From Paracoccus sphaerophysae (GTDB lineage: Bacteria > Pseudomonadota > Alphaproteobacteria > Rhodobacterales > Rhodobacteraceae): DNA of 64,000 nucleotides. The translations under genes were made by a program, and so were the position numbers. Below the pieces are notes generated by a model. It had not been told where the DNA came from, did not search any database, and was given only the letters and a program-made list of their open reading frames with translations. The stretch covers positions 62,001 through 126,000 of the forward strand of contig NZ_JRKS01000001.1 of the NCBI RefSeq assembly GCF_000763805.1, written 5' to 3'. Positions 25,878 through 36,554 of the stretch are shown here, in pieces (positions within the stretch are counted from its first letter, which is position 1; each line of letters starts with the position of its first letter).

Positions 25878-26525
25878 TCAGCCGCCGAAGCTGCGGCCGC
25901 CGGTGCCGGTACGGGCGGTTGCGCCGGCGCCAAACCCACCGCGCTGAGACACCTGTGTGCGGGTCATCGGCGCCTTGCCGATTGTCGCTGGCGCCCGGTT
26001 GAACGTCGTCGCAGGCACCCGCCCCGCGCCCGTGTTGCTGGCGAAGGTCTGGTTGCCCGAGGGCGTCGAGAACCCGCCGGGCGTGCGCACCATCGGCTGG
26101 CTGAATACGCCGCCGCCGCGGCTGAGCATCGAGCCCATCATGTAGCCCACCAGAAGCGGCATGAAGCTGAACCCGCCGCCCTGCTGCTGCTGGGCGCCGC
26201 TTTGCGCCGGGTCGGCGCCACAGGCGCCCGCGCCGTGTTCCTGTTCGCACAACTCCCTGGATTCATAGCGGGGGGCGGTTTCCAGGTGTTCCTTTTCAGC
26301 CGCCGCGAACTGGGTCCGGCAATCGTCGGCGGTGAACCACAGCCCGTCCTTTTCGGACGCCGCGAGGCAGCTTTGCAGGTCGGGAAAGGCCTGGGCGTCG
26401 ACCTTGTCATCCTCGCAGGCCGACAGCGCCATGACCGCCGTGCCGGCCAGCACCAGCGCGACGTGGCGGGACCGCTTGCGACGCGGCGAGGTCTGCGGCG
26501 GGACGCGCGGATCGGCTGATTGCAT
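25878..26525 (-). CDS. DUF1190 (YgiB-like) lipoprotein
   Basis: A 215-residue predicted lipoprotein: a basic start, one hydrophobic segment and the lipobox LSAC (residues about 34-37). The DUF1190 part has several Cys (SCLAASEKDG, DDCRTQFAAAEKEHLETAP, ELCEQEHGAGACG). The tail is Gly/Gln/Ser-rich and disordered (QQQQGGGFSFMPLLVGYMMG, then TGGRSFGG). In E. coli ygiB lies next to ygiC, a glutathionylspermidine synthase relative, exactly as here, with 4 bases between the genes. The function is unknown; a shared envelope or polyamine role is inferred from the conserved pairing. Confidence 0.85.
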   Translation of the reverse strand: MQSADPRVPPQTSPRRKRSRHVALVLAGTAVMALSACEDDKVDAQAFPDLQSCLAASEKDGLWFTADDCRTQFAAAEKEHLETAPRYESRELCEQEHGAGACGADPAQSGAQQQQGGGFSFMPLLVGYMMGSMLSRGGGVFSQPMVRTPGGFSTPSGNQTFASNTGAGRVPATTFNRAPATIGKAPMTRTQVSQRGGFGAGATARTGTGGRSFGG

Positions 26526-26529
26526 CGGA

Positions 26530-27747
26530 TTATCCTTCGATGAAATGCGGCTTGAAGCGGGACAGGTTGTGGGTGATGCGGTCGCGGTCCTCGCGCACGC
26601 CAAGCCCGACGCAGCTTTCCCCCACGATCCACGCGCCCAGCACCGGATGGAAGCCGTCGAACACCGGCAGGGGCGCCAACGCCTGCACGACCATCGCGTG
26701 ATGGGAATAGCTGTCGTCGGGCGCGCGGCCGGTCTCGCGGCCGGCCTCGGTGATGACGACGCCGGCGCCTTCGCGCGAAAAGATCGGCTTGGTGACATGG
26801 CCGCGGGCCAGCGCCGGTTCCGCCTCGGCGATGGCGGCGGCATGCGGGGTCGGCTCGCCGCGGCGGGCAGCCTGAACGTCGCTGGCGAAGAACGCCGGCA
26901 GCAGGTTGGGGTGGCCGGGGAACAGGTGCCACAGCAGCGGCAGCAGGCCCTTGTTCGACAGCACCGCCTTCCACGGCGGCTCGATGAAGCGGGTCTGCGA
27001 GGGCTGGAGATGGGCCGCGAAGTCGTCGCGCAGCATGTCCTCCCACGGATACAGCTTGAAGAGCGTGCCGATGACCCGGTCCTTGTCGTCGGTCAGCTGC
27101 CCCTCGTCGCTGACCCCGATCTCGGACAGGGCGGTGAAATGCGCTCCGAGGCCCGCCTCGCGCGCGGCCCAGGCCAGCGCCTCGACGGTGGCGTAATCCT
27201 CGGGGTTGTCGCGGTCGGCGGCGAAATGGACGTCCTCGCCCGGCGCGCAGATCTGCGCCCAGCGTTCCACCAGCGCCTCGTGGATGCGGTTGAACTGGTC
27301 GCTGTGCGGTGACAGCACGCCGGCATCGCGGCTTTCCTCGAACCACAGCCACTGGAACGAGGCGGATTCGTAAAGCGAGGTCGGCGTGTCGGCGTTGTAT
27401 TCCAGCAGCTTCGCGGGGCCGCTGCCGTCATAGGCGAGGTCAAAGCGGCCATACAGCTCGGGTTCGCCATTCGCCCAGCTGCGCTCGACGAAGTCCCAAT
27501 AGGGGCGGGGGATGTCCAGCCGCGTCAGCCATTCCTCGGAGGTGACGGCGTGGGCCACCGCCTCGCGGCACATGGCATGCAGCTCGGTCGCCGGGTCCTC
27601 GATGTCGTTCTCGATCTCGCGCAGGGTGAAGCAATAGGCCGAGGTTTCGTCCCAATAGGGCTCGCCGCCCATGTCGGCGAAGGTAAAGCCCAGCTCGGCC
27701 GCACGGTCGCGCCAGCCGGGGCGTTCGGGAAGAGATTTTTTCTGCAT
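26530..27747 (-). CDS. Glutathionylspermidine synthase family protein (YgiC-like)
   Basis: A 405-residue ATP-grasp ligase related to the synthetase half of glutathionylspermidine synthase, without the N-terminal amidase domain. Typical segments are GGEPYWDETSAYCFTLREIE, the core RFDLAYDGSGPAKLLEYNAD, FIEPPWKAVLSNKGLLPLLW and the ATP-binding REGAGVVITEAG. The start ATG 27747 is chosen over 27789 because similarity begins at MQKKSLPERPGW. True substrates of YgiC/YjfC proteins are not established, so peptide-polyamine ligation is inference. It is first in an operon with the DUF1190 gene. Confidence 0.87.
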   Translation of the reverse strand: MQKKSLPERPGWRDRAAELGFTFADMGGEPYWDETSAYCFTLREIENDIEDPATELHAMCREAVAHAVTSEEWLTRLDIPRPYWDFVERSWANGEPELYGRFDLAYDGSGPAKLLEYNADTPTSLYESASFQWLWFEESRDAGVLSPHSDQFNRIHEALVERWAQICAPGEDVHFAADRDNPEDYATVEALAWAAREAGLGAHFTALSEIGVSDEGQLTDDKDRVIGTLFKLYPWEDMLRDDFAAHLQPSQTRFIEPPWKAVLSNKGLLPLLWHLFPGHPNLLPAFFASDVQAARRGEPTPHAAAIAEAEPALARGHVTKPIFSREGAGVVITEAGRETGRAPDDSYSHHAMVVQALAPLPVFDGFHPVLGAWIVGESCVGLGVREDRDRITHNLSRFKPHFIEG

Positions 27748-28131
27748 CTGGAGCGGCCCTGCGACGTCGGTTGGCCTTGCATGTGGCAAGCGCGACGCGG
27801 CGATGCAAGGGCGGCGATTCGGATGCGCAGGGGGGGAACGGCGCGACTTTGGCCTGCGGCCCGATGCGTTGACGTGGGGTTCGGACGCGACGCTCTTGCA
27901 CCGACGGAGCTGGCTGGCTGGGACTGCTGGGGTGAATACGGCGCGATAACGGGGGCTTGGCGGGACCGTCGCTGCGGCCGGGAAGTGGTTAACAATGTTC
28001 TAACCGATAGCGCGACCCAATGCGGCGTCGGGCAACTGGCGGTTGTGTCGGGGCTAATGGCCGCTGCCCGGTTTTTCCGTCAGCGCGCCGCGGCGCGATC
28101 GGGCCTGACCCTCGCAAACCTTGAGGCTTTG
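27748..28131. other. Divergent intergenic region with possible operator
   Basis: These 384 bases separate the divergent YgiC-like and DUF1800 genes and should hold both promoters. The only structure I see is GGTTAACAATGTTCTAACC at 27987-28005, with 5-bp inverted arms GGTTA/TAACC around an AT-rich centre unusual for this GC-rich DNA. No clear -35/-10 pair stands out. A weak alternative DUF1800 start (ATG 28057) lies inside. Confidence 0.35.
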
Positions 28132-29484
28132 ATGCAGTCACGCATTGCCGCCAGCTTGAAAAGCTGGCTCGATACCGATCCGCCGCCCGCGGCAGAAACC
28201 GGGCTGCGCTTCGGCTACGGCCCCTCGGCCTCCGACCTGCTGGAGGACGTGAGAGCCGCCGCCCTTCACCCCCCGCAGGCAACCCAGGCCGAGGCGCGGC
28301 AGTTCCACATCGACTATAACGCCGGCGTCGGGCTGGAGCCCAAATTCTGGCGCGAGGCCGCGCTGGACTTTCGCCGCGGCGCCATCCGTCGCCGCATCGC
28401 GCTGGCGCTGACCTCTCCGGTCGGGTTCGGCGAGCGGGTGTTTTCCTTCTGGGCGGATCACTTCACGACCACGCCGAAATCCTATCAGGCGATGCCGCTG
28501 CAGGTCAGTCTGACCGACGAGGCGATCCGCCCGCATGTCGCGGGGCGCTTCGTGGACATGCTGAAGGCGGTCACGCTGCACCCGATGATGCTGATCTACC
28601 TGGATCAGAACCTGTCGGTGGGTGACCACTCTGTCTATGCGGCGGGCCGCACGGATAGCGGGCTGAACGAGAACCTTGGCCGCGAGCTGCTGGAACTGCA
28701 CACGGTGGGGCTGGACGGCCCCTATGACCAGAACGATGTCCGCGAAACCGCCAACCTGCTGGCGGGGCTGATCTATCGGACCGGCCAGGGCACCATCTAT
28801 GACGTCAGGCGCGCCGAGCCGGGGACCGAGACCATCCTCGGCGTGGATTATCCCGAGGACAGCGTTGCCGAGATTCACCGGCTGCTGGACAACCTCGCCG
28901 CGCATCCCGCCACGGCGCTGCACCTGGCGCGCAAGCTGGCGGTGCATTTCGTGGCCGACACGCCGCCGCAATCGCTGATCGATCGCATGGCCGAGGCCTA
29001 TCTGGACAGCGCCGGCGACCTGACGGCGATGTACGAGGTGCTCACCGGCTCGATCGTCAACCGCAGCCCGGTGCCGCAAAAGCTGCGTCAGCCGCTGGAA
29101 TGGATCATCGCCTGCCTGCGGGCGCTGGGTGTGTCGGGCGCCGATGTCGCGGCGCTGCCGGCCGATCTGTTCAACCGGGTCATCGTCGATTCGCTGGGTG
29201 CGATGGGCCAGCCCTTCGACCAGTGCGCCGGGCCCGACGGCTGGCCCGAACACGAGGACGAATGGCTCGCCCCGAACCTGATCGCCGCGCGGCTGGTCTG
29301 GGCGCGCAGCGCCCCGGAACAGATCCTGGCGGCGCTGGGTCGCCAGATCCCCGATCCCGCCTTGCTGATCGCGCGGCATTTTCCCCGGCCCTGCGGCCCG
29401 ATGGTGACCTGGTCGCCGCGCGCCGAGACGGTCCAGTTCGGCGTCGCCAGCGTCCTGTGCGCGCCCGAGTTCCTGAGGAGATAA
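28132..29484 (+). CDS. DUF1800 family protein
   Basis: A 450-residue protein of the DUF1800 family, which is almost always encoded beside a DUF1501 protein, as here. Family segments are GLRFGYGPSASDLLEDVRAA, WADHFTTTPKSYQAMPLQV, NENLGRELLELHTVGLDG and HLARKLAVHFVADTPP. I chose ATG 28132, with GAGG 5 bases before it. Neither this start nor the upstream ATG 28057 gives a signal peptide. The biochemical role is unknown. It ends 4 bases before the DUF1501 start. Confidence 0.85.
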   Translation: MQSRIAASLKSWLDTDPPPAAETGLRFGYGPSASDLLEDVRAAALHPPQATQAEARQFHIDYNAGVGLEPKFWREAALDFRRGAIRRRIALALTSPVGFGERVFSFWADHFTTTPKSYQAMPLQVSLTDEAIRPHVAGRFVDMLKAVTLHPMMLIYLDQNLSVGDHSVYAAGRTDSGLNENLGRELLELHTVGLDGPYDQNDVRETANLLAGLIYRTGQGTIYDVRRAEPGTETILGVDYPEDSVAEIHRLLDNLAAHPATALHLARKLAVHFVADTPPQSLIDRMAEAYLDSAGDLTAMYEVLTGSIVNRSPVPQKLRQPLEWIIACLRALGVSGADVAALPADLFNRVIVDSLGAMGQPFDQCAGPDGWPEHEDEWLAPNLIAARLVWARSAPEQILAALGRQIPDPALLIARHFPRPCGPMVTWSPRAETVQFGVASVLCAPEFLRR

Positions 29485-29488
29485 CACG

Positions 29489-30607
29489 ATGGACAATCAC
29501 ATCACCTGCGAAGGCGGTCTCGGCGACGATCTGGTGCATGTCGCCACCGCGCCGGGCGAGGCGCGGCTGGTCGTCATCAACCTGCGCGGCGCGATGGACG
29601 GGCTGGACGCGGTCCAGCCCTATGGCGATCCCGCGTTGCGCGCGCTGCGCGGCCCGGACCTGTCGGTCGGTCCCGAGGGCGGCGCGTTCGACCTGGACGG
29701 ATTCTTCGCGCTGCACCCGGCGCTGGAAACCCTGATGCCGCTGTGGCGGGCCGGGCAGTTGTCCTTCATCCACGCCGTCTCGACCCCCTATCGCGACAGG
29801 CGCAGCCATTTCGACGGTCAGGACCTGCTGGCCACCGGCAGCGCCAATCGCGACCGGCCGGACCTCGACGACCGCAGCGGCTTCCTGAACCGGCTGGTCG
29901 CCTGCATTCCCGGCGCGACGCTGCAGCTCGCCTGGTCCAGCGGCGCGATGCGGCCGTTGATCGCCAACGGGCCGGCGCCGTTTTCCAACTGGTCGCCGAC
30001 GACCCAACTGGGCCTGACCGAGGCCGATATCGGCCTGTTGCGCCACGTCTATGGCGCCGATTCGGGCTTTGCGCTGGCGCTGGAAAGCGCGGTGCTGTCC
30101 GAGGCGGCGCAGGGCGGCAAGACCGCCGCGCGGTCGGATGCGGCCTTCGTGGCCCGGCAGCTTGTGGCCGAGGCGCGGATCGCGACCTTCTCGATCGACG
30201 GCTGGGACACCCATGCCGGGCAGGCCGGGATCATCGCCGGCCGCTTCCGCCAGCTGGCGCAGGCGATCCTGACGCTGCGCGACGGGCTGGGCCCGGTCTG
30301 GGACAAGACCGTGGTGGTCGTGGTGACCGAGTTCGGACGGACCGCCCGGGCCAACGGCACCGGCGGCACCGATCACGGGACCGGCGGCGTGGCGTTCCTC
30401 GCCGGCGGTGCGGTGCGCGGCGGCAAGGTGCACGGGCGCTGGCCGGGGCTGACGGACCTGTATGCCGGCCGCGACCTCATGCCCACGGCCGATGTGCGGG
30501 ACTATCTGGCCGCCATCTGCCACGCGCATATGGGGGTGCCGGCGGACCTGCTGTCGAACTTCGTGTTCCCGGGCGCGTCGGTGGCCTGCGGGCTGGTCGC
30601 CGCGTGA
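29489..30607 (+). CDS. DUF1501 family protein without Tat signal
   Basis: A 372-residue protein with the alkaline-phosphatase-like DUF1501 fold: RLVVINLRGAMDGLDAVQPY, STPYRDRRSHFDGQDLL (probable metal-site His/Asp), FSIDGWDTHAGQAG, VVVVTEFGRTARANGTGG and TDHGTGGVAFLAGG. Most family members begin with a twin-arginine export signal. This one starts MDNHITCEGGLGDD, and an in-frame TGA at 29474-29476 rules out a longer start. So the protein appears cytoplasmic or exported in some other way. GAGGAG at 29475-29480 is the ribosome site. Confidence 0.87.
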   Translation: MDNHITCEGGLGDDLVHVATAPGEARLVVINLRGAMDGLDAVQPYGDPALRALRGPDLSVGPEGGAFDLDGFFALHPALETLMPLWRAGQLSFIHAVSTPYRDRRSHFDGQDLLATGSANRDRPDLDDRSGFLNRLVACIPGATLQLAWSSGAMRPLIANGPAPFSNWSPTTQLGLTEADIGLLRHVYGADSGFALALESAVLSEAAQGGKTAARSDAAFVARQLVAEARIATFSIDGWDTHAGQAGIIAGRFRQLAQAILTLRDGLGPVWDKTVVVVVTEFGRTARANGTGGTDHGTGGVAFLAGGAVRGGKVHGRWPGLTDLYAGRDLMPTADVRDYLAAICHAHMGVPADLLSNFVFPGASVACGLVAA

Positions 30608-30613
30608 ACTGGG

Positions 30614-30647
30614 CCGGGGCGAGGCGCGGACGCCCTCGCCCCGGTTT
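30614..30647 (+). terminator. Terminator after the DUF1501 gene
   Basis: An 11-bp perfect stem (CCGGGGCGAGG / CCTCGCCCCGG) with a 9-base loop begins 6 bases after the stop and is followed by TTTGC. Strong stem, short T-run. Confidence 0.7.
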
Positions 30648-31259
30648 GCAGGGTGCCTCGGGCAGGGGGCTGCGGAGTTAACGACGACTTCGCGGCGCGC
30701 CGCTGGCGGTTCGGCGTGACGGCCGCTCCCGGTCTAGCGGCGCACGTCCGCGGCCGGTCGCGGGCTTGGGCGGCGTGGTCGCTGCGCGCTGCGATCTGAC
30801 CGGCTTGTGAGCGTAGCTCTGCTACCCGCAGTGACATTCCGTGACCGCGGCCCGAGGCGCCGTTCGTGACGGCTGACCTGACCGATTGGACAGGTCGTGC
30901 CCGCCTCGCGCCGCGCGTTGGGCTCTGTCGTCGTTCACGGAAGTGCCCTTGGCTACCGGCCATAACAGATGAGAGTTTCGCCGCAACGGGGCCGGAGGTT
31001 GCGCCGCTCGACGGCGTACCGCTCGCTGCCCGCGGTGGGTGAAACTCCCAGTGCGGCATTGGAGCAGCTGAACCGCCACCTACGGCAAGTCACACGCGAG
31101 TCGCAGCTTTCCGGCGCTCTCGGCGGCCTGCGGCGTGCCATCATACGCAAGTCCGCGAATGTGCGCCTGCCGTGCCTCGCCGGTGCATCTCGCCGGACTG
31201 CGGGCTCTCGCCCCCGGTGCCATAGTTCGCCCTCAGCGACGCGCCCTCAGCGGCCCGCC
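30648..31259. other. About 610 bases without a recognisable gene
   Basis: Between the DUF1501 terminator and the clpX stop I find no ORF with family similarity, ribosome site or ordinary codon pattern. The longest open frames (for example minus 30822-31079) give Arg/Ser/Ala-rich low-complexity products. The base composition is slightly less G+C-rich, with local patches such as CATAACAGATGAGAG. No tRNA, terminator-like stem with T-run, or direct repeat long enough to call is visible. It may be a decayed gene or a dispersed intergenic repeat of the genus. Confidence 0.4.
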
Positions 31260-32528
<1,269 letters not shown>

Positions 32529-32695
32529 CGTCGTCATCCTTGCCTTTCAGAAGTCCCCCGGCCGGCGGACCGGCAAGGGGGGGCGGCAATGCCGCCCATC
32601 GGGCGGCGTCGCGTCCGCCCATGTTAGGGACCGCGCGCGGCAGTCACAATCCCGGTTTTCGGTCGAAAGCGACCGATCCGGGCCGGCCGCACCCC

Positions 32696-33325
32696 TTATG
32701 CTTCGGGGACGGCCTTGCCGCGATCGGCCAGGATCTCGTCAATGAGCCCCCACTCCTTGGCCTCTTCCGGGGACATGAAGCGGTCGCGTTCCAGCGCCTC
32801 TTCGACCTCGGCCAGGGTGCGGCCGGTGTGCTTGACGTAGATCTCGTTCAGCCGCTGCTTGAGCTTGGCGGTTTCCTGGGCGTGGATCAGGATGTCCGAG
32901 GCGGTGCCCTGGAACCCGCCCGAGGGCTGGTGGACCATGATCCGGCTGTTCGGCAGCGAATAGCGCGCGCCCTTTTCGCCTGCGGTCAGCAGCAGCGAGC
33001 CCATCGAGGCCGCCTGGCCGATCACCAGGGTCGAGATCCGCGGCCGGATATACTGCATGGTGTCATAGATCGACAGGCCCGCGGTCACGTATCCGCCGGG
33101 GCTGTTGATGTACATGCTGATGTCCTTGTTGGGGTTTTCCGCCTCGAGGAACAGCAGCTGGGCGCAGACCAGGGTGGCCATGCCGTCATGGACCGGGCCG
33201 GACAGGAAGATGATCCGTTCCTTGAGCAGCCGCGAGAAGATGTCATAGGCGCGTTCGCCCCGGCTGGTCTGTTCGACCACCATCGGAACGAGGTTGTTCA
33301 TGTAGAATTCTGCCGGATCGTGCAT
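32696..33325 (-). CDS. clpP: ATP-dependent Clp protease proteolytic subunit
   Basis: A 209-residue self-compartmentalising serine protease. The catalytic triad is complete: S107 in GQAASMGS, H132 in MVHQPSGG and D181 in LERDRFMS. The tail-to-ring contact and glycine-rich [13 protein letters not shown] are also present. ATG 33325 ([14 protein letters not shown]) is chosen; ATG 33301 is a possible shorter start. The longer in-frame ORF to 33922 is antisense to pth and not coding. It is divergent from pth, with 186 bases between. Confidence 0.96.
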   Translation of the reverse strand: MHDPAEFYMNNLVPMVVEQTSRGERAYDIFSRLLKERIIFLSGPVHDGMATLVCAQLLFLEAENPNKDISMYINSPGGYVTAGLSIYDTMQYIRPRISTLVIGQAASMGSLLLTAGEKGARYSLPNSRIMVHQPSGGFQGTASDILIHAQETAKLKQRLNEIYVKHTGRTLAEVEEALERDRFMSPEEAKEWGLIDEILADRGKAVPEA

Positions 33326-33511
33326 CTGCGCCCTGTCGTTGCCTGATTTCGCCTGGTCTGATGGCGCGGTGCCTGATGCCGCGCCTGCCTGATTTCGATT
33401 CGCCACCGGACCCTGCCGACGGGTTCCCTCATACGGGCGAATGGTTGACAGAGTCTTAGTTACGGGCGACGTCGGCTGCAAGAGACGGGACGAATTGCGG
33501 GAAACCGGCTG

Positions 33512-34216
33512 ATGCTGCTGATGGTGGGCTTGGGCAATCCGGGCGCAAGATATGCGGGAAACCGGCATAATGTCGGCTTCATGGCGGTGGACCGGATCGC
33601 TGCGGATCACGGCTTTTCGCCGTGGAGGCCGCGGTTTCAGGGGTCGGTCGCCGAAGGCCGGCTGGGGAACGCGCGGGTGACGCTGCTCAAGCCCGGCACT
33701 TTCATGAACCTGTCGGGCCAGTCGGTCGGCGAGGCGATGCGCTATCTGAAGCTGACCCCGGCCGAGGTGGTGGTCCTGCATGACGAACTCGACCTCGCCC
33801 CCGGCAAGGTCCGGGTCAAGCAGGGCGGAGGGCACGCCGGGCATAACGGACTGCGCTCGATCCACCAGCATCTCGGCGAGGCCTATGGCCGGGTCCGGAT
33901 CGGGATCGGGCATCCAGGCCACAAGGACCGGGTGGCGGGCTATGTGCTGTCCGACTTCGCCAAGGCCGAGGCGGATCTGCTGGACGACATGATTCGCGGC
34001 ATTTCCGACGGCGCGCCGGCGCTGGCCGAGGGCGACGCCGGGCGCTTTCAGAATGCCGTGGCGGCGCGGACGGCGCCGGCGCGCAACAGCGGCACGGCGC
34101 CGAGCGCCCCCGCGGGCGCCGCGACGCCCGCCCTGGTCAACAAGGCCCCCGAGCCCGCCCCCGAACCGCAGGGCCTTTCCGACAAGCTGCGCGCGCTTGG
34201 CGCGCGCTTTCGCTGA
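33512..34216 (+). CDS. pth: Peptidyl-tRNA hydrolase
   Basis: A 234-residue enzyme that releases peptides from tRNAs dropped by the ribosome. Active-site features are [18 protein letters not shown] (with the catalytic His), [13 protein letters not shown] and [19 protein letters not shown]. About 40 residues at the C-terminus are an Ala/Pro-rich tail ending [13 protein letters not shown], longer than E. coli Pth (194 residues) but usual in Rhodobacteraceae. A 25S-rRNA-type ribosomal L25 gene, often upstream of pth, is not here. It heads a run of three plus-strand genes. Confidence 0.95.
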   Translation: MLLMVGLGNPGARYAGNRHNVGFMAVDRIAADHGFSPWRPRFQGSVAEGRLGNARVTLLKPGTFMNLSGQSVGEAMRYLKLTPAEVVVLHDELDLAPGKVRVKQGGGHAGHNGLRSIHQHLGEAYGRVRIGIGHPGHKDRVAGYVLSDFAKAEADLLDDMIRGISDGAPALAEGDAGRFQNAVAARTAPARNSGTAPSAPAGAATPALVNKAPEPAPEPQGLSDKLRALGARFR

Positions 34217-34227
34217 CAGGAGGAGAC

Positions 34228-34602
34228 ATGGAACCGTCGCTCAACGTCCTTGGCACCGCGCTGGAGCCGTGTTCGGCGGACCCGCTGACCGGGTTCTACC
34301 GCAACGGCTGCTGCGACACGGGGCCCGAGGACCGGGGCAGGCACACGGTCTGCGTGGTCGTCTCGGCCGAATTTCTCGCCTTGTCGAAATATCTCGGCAA
34401 CGACCTGTCGACGCCGCGACCGGAGTATCGCTTTCCCGGACTGAAACCCGGCGACCGCTGGTGCCTGTGCGCCGCGCGCTTCCTGCAGGCGGCGCAGGAA
34501 TTCGCCGCGCCGCAGGTAGTGCTGGCGGCCACGCACATCCGCGCGACCGACATCGTGCCGCTGGAACTGCTGCGCGCCCATGCGGTTGACCGGGGCGCAT
34601 GA
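34228..34602 (+). CDS. DUF2237 family protein
   Basis: A 124-residue soluble protein. The conserved Cys-rich opening [39 protein letters not shown] and [19 protein letters not shown] define DUF2237. Four of its Cys are in family-conserved places and may bind a metal or form a redox site, which is inference. AGGAGG lies just before ATG 34228, 11 bases after the pth stop, so it is probably cotranscribed. No function is known. Confidence 0.88.
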   Translation: MEPSLNVLGTALEPCSADPLTGFYRNGCCDTGPEDRGRHTVCVVVSAEFLALSKYLGNDLSTPRPEYRFPGLKPGDRWCLCAARFLQAAQEFAAPQVVLAATHIRATDIVPLELLRAHAVDRGA

Positions 34603-34626
34603 CCGCCTGACCGGGAGAGACCGCCG

Positions 34627-35232
34627 ATGATCCGCCTGACCGCCGCTCTTCTCGCCGCCGCTCTTGTCGCCCCGCTGGCGCTGTCGGCGCAAGAGGTCGT
34701 TCCGATCCGGGCCGAGGACCAGGCCCGCCTGGACGGGCTGAATGCCGCCGCGGGCGAGGCGCTGCGGCAGGTGCTGGGGCAGGGAGACAGCCAGCAGATC
34801 GCCGATGCGACCCGTGCGCTGCGCGGTGCGGCGCAGGCCGCCGACAGCGACTCGGTGGCCGCGCTGGCGGGGGACTGGTCCTGCCGGATGACCAAGCTGG
34901 GCGGCAACCTGCCGGCGGTGTCCTATCCGCCCTTCCGCTGCCGCTTCGCGGCGATGGAGGGGGTGATGACCTTCGAGAAGCTCACCGGCTCGCAGCGCAC
35001 GCGCGGCTTTCTGCGTAGCGACGGCGAGCGCGTCGTCTACCTGGGCTCGTCGTTCGTTCAGGGCGAGGAACCAAGGGCTTACGACGACTTCCCCGAAACC
35101 GTCGATCTTTCTGCCGGCGAGACGTTGCCCGATGTCGGGGTGCTGGAAGTCACCGGACCCGGCAGCGCGCGTATCCTGTTCCCGCGTCCCTATCGGGAGT
35201 CAGTCCTGAACGTGCTGACGCTGACCCGCTGA
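34627..35232 (+). CDS. DUF4893 family periplasmic protein
   Basis: A 201-residue protein with a Sec signal peptide (MIRLTAALLAAALVAPLALS, cleavage after ALSA). The mature part matches DUF4893: GDWSCRMTKLGGNLPAVSY, PPFRCRFAAMEGVMTFEKL (two Cys that could pair) and a beta-rich end. ATG 34627 has GGGAGAGA upstream, and the gene follows DUF2237 after 24 bases. The function is unknown. A GGGATATTT motif copy follows the stop. Confidence 0.82.
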   Translation: MIRLTAALLAAALVAPLALSAQEVVPIRAEDQARLDGLNAAAGEALRQVLGQGDSQQIADATRALRGAAQAADSDSVAALAGDWSCRMTKLGGNLPAVSYPPFRCRFAAMEGVMTFEKLTGSQRTRGFLRSDGERVVYLGSSFVQGEEPRAYDDFPETVDLSAGETLPDVGVLEVTGPGSARILFPRPYRESVLNVLTLTR

Positions 35233-35244
35233 GCGGGCCGGACC

Positions 35245-35287
35245 GGGGCGCTGCACCGGACCCCGGGATATTTGGGACCGCCCAAAG
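35245..35287 (+). repeat. GGGATATTT intergenic motif, copy 3
   Basis: CCCCGGGATATTTGGG (35261-35276) lies between the convergent DUF4893 and trpB genes, after GC-rich dyads (GCGGGCCGGACCGGGGCGC). It shares the CGGGATATTT core with the copies near 5915 and 8950 but lacks the AAGAAGAA end; the following GACCGCCCAAAG is a degenerate form. Confidence 0.5.
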
Positions 35288-35308
35288 CGCAGTGCCTCAG
35301 CCCGGGCC

Positions 35309-36535
35309 TCAGCCCGATATTTCAACGCCGAGGTGGCGGGCGACGGTGAAGATGTCCTTGTCGCCGCGGCCCGACAGGTTGACCACGATCAGATGCTCGC
35401 GGGGCAGGTCGGGGGCGATCCGGGCGACATGGGCGAGTGCGTGGCAGGGTTCCAGCGCCGGGATGATGCCCTCGGTCTCGCACAGCAGCGTAAAAGCGGC
35501 GAGCGCCTCGCTGTCGGTGGCGCTGACATATTCGGCGCGGCCGATATCGTGGAGCCAGGCGTGTTCGGGGCCGATGCCGGGATAGTCCAGCCCGGCCGAG
35601 ATCGAATGACCCTCGAGGATCTGGCCCTCGGCGTCCTGCAGCAGATAGGTGCGGTTGCCGTGCAGCACGCCGGGGCGGCCGCCGGTCAGGCTGGCGCAGT
35701 GCTGCATGGTCGCGTCGACGCCCTTGCCGCCGGCCTCGACCCCGATGATGCGGACCGAGCGGTCGTCGAGGAACGGGTGGAACAGCCCCATCGCGTTCGA
35801 CCCGCCACCGATCGCGGCGATCACGGTGTCGGGCAGGCGGCCCTCGGCCTCGGCCAGCTGGGCCTTGGTCTCGCGCCCGATGATGGTCTGGAAGTCGCGC
35901 ACCATCGCCGGATAGGGGTGCGGGCCGGCGACCGTGCCGATGCAGTAGAAGGTGTCGCGGACGTTGGTGACCCAGTCGCGCAGCGCGTCGTTCATTGCGT
36001 CCTTCAGCGTCCCGCGGCCCGAGCGCACGGGGACCACCTCGGCCCCCAGCAGCTTCATGCGGAACACGTTGGGCTGCTGGCGTTCCACGTCATGGGCGCC
36101 CATGTAGACCACGCATTTCAGCCCGAACTTGGCGCAGACGGTGGCCGTCGCCACCCCGTGCTGCCCGGCGCCGGTCTCGGCGATGATCCGGGTCTTGCCC
36201 ATCCGCCGCGCCAGCAGGATCTGGCCCAGCACGTTGTTGATCTTGTGGCTGCCGGTGTGGTTCAGTTCCTCGCGCTTCAGATAGACCGTCGCCCCGCCCA
36301 GCCGCTCGGTCAGCCGGTCGGCGCGATACAGCGGCGAGGGGCGGCCGACATAGTGTTTCCACAGGTCGTCCATCTCGGCGGCGAAGGCCGGGTCGGTCCT
36401 GGCCCTTTCGTATTCCGCCTGCAGGTCGAGGATCAGCGGCATCAGCGTCTCGCTGACGAACCGCCCGCCATGGATGCCGAAGCGGCCCTGGTCGTCGGGG
36501 CCGGTCATGAAGCTGTTGATCAGATCCTCGGCCAT
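35309..36535 (-). CDS. trpB: Tryptophan synthase beta subunit
   Basis: A 408-residue PLP enzyme that joins indole and serine to make tryptophan. The PLP lysine is K98 in [11 protein letters not shown], followed by [18 protein letters not shown] and the phosphate loop GGGSNAMG. The start is ATG 36535 ([14 protein letters not shown]); the longer frame to 36607 lacks similarity. It lies downstream of trpF on the same strand with an acetyltransferase gene in between. trpA is not adjacent on this side. Confidence 0.96.
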   Translation of the reverse strand: MAEDLINSFMTGPDDQGRFGIHGGRFVSETLMPLILDLQAEYERARTDPAFAAEMDDLWKHYVGRPSPLYRADRLTERLGGATVYLKREELNHTGSHKINNVLGQILLARRMGKTRIIAETGAGQHGVATATVCAKFGLKCVVYMGAHDVERQQPNVFRMKLLGAEVVPVRSGRGTLKDAMNDALRDWVTNVRDTFYCIGTVAGPHPYPAMVRDFQTIIGRETKAQLAEAEGRLPDTVIAAIGGGSNAMGLFHPFLDDRSVRIIGVEAGGKGVDATMQHCASLTGGRPGVLHGNRTYLLQDAEGQILEGHSISAGLDYPGIGPEHAWLHDIGRAEYVSATDSEALAAFTLLCETEGIIPALEPCHALAHVARIAPDLPREHLIVVNLSGRGDKDIFTVARHLGVEISG

Positions 36536-36554
36536 CGGCGCTCTCCTTCCGGGG

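Noticed and set aside
33441-33475. TTGACA at 33445-33450 as a pth promoter
   Set aside because: The -35 is perfect, but no -10-like hexamer lies 15-19 bases downstream, so I did not list it.
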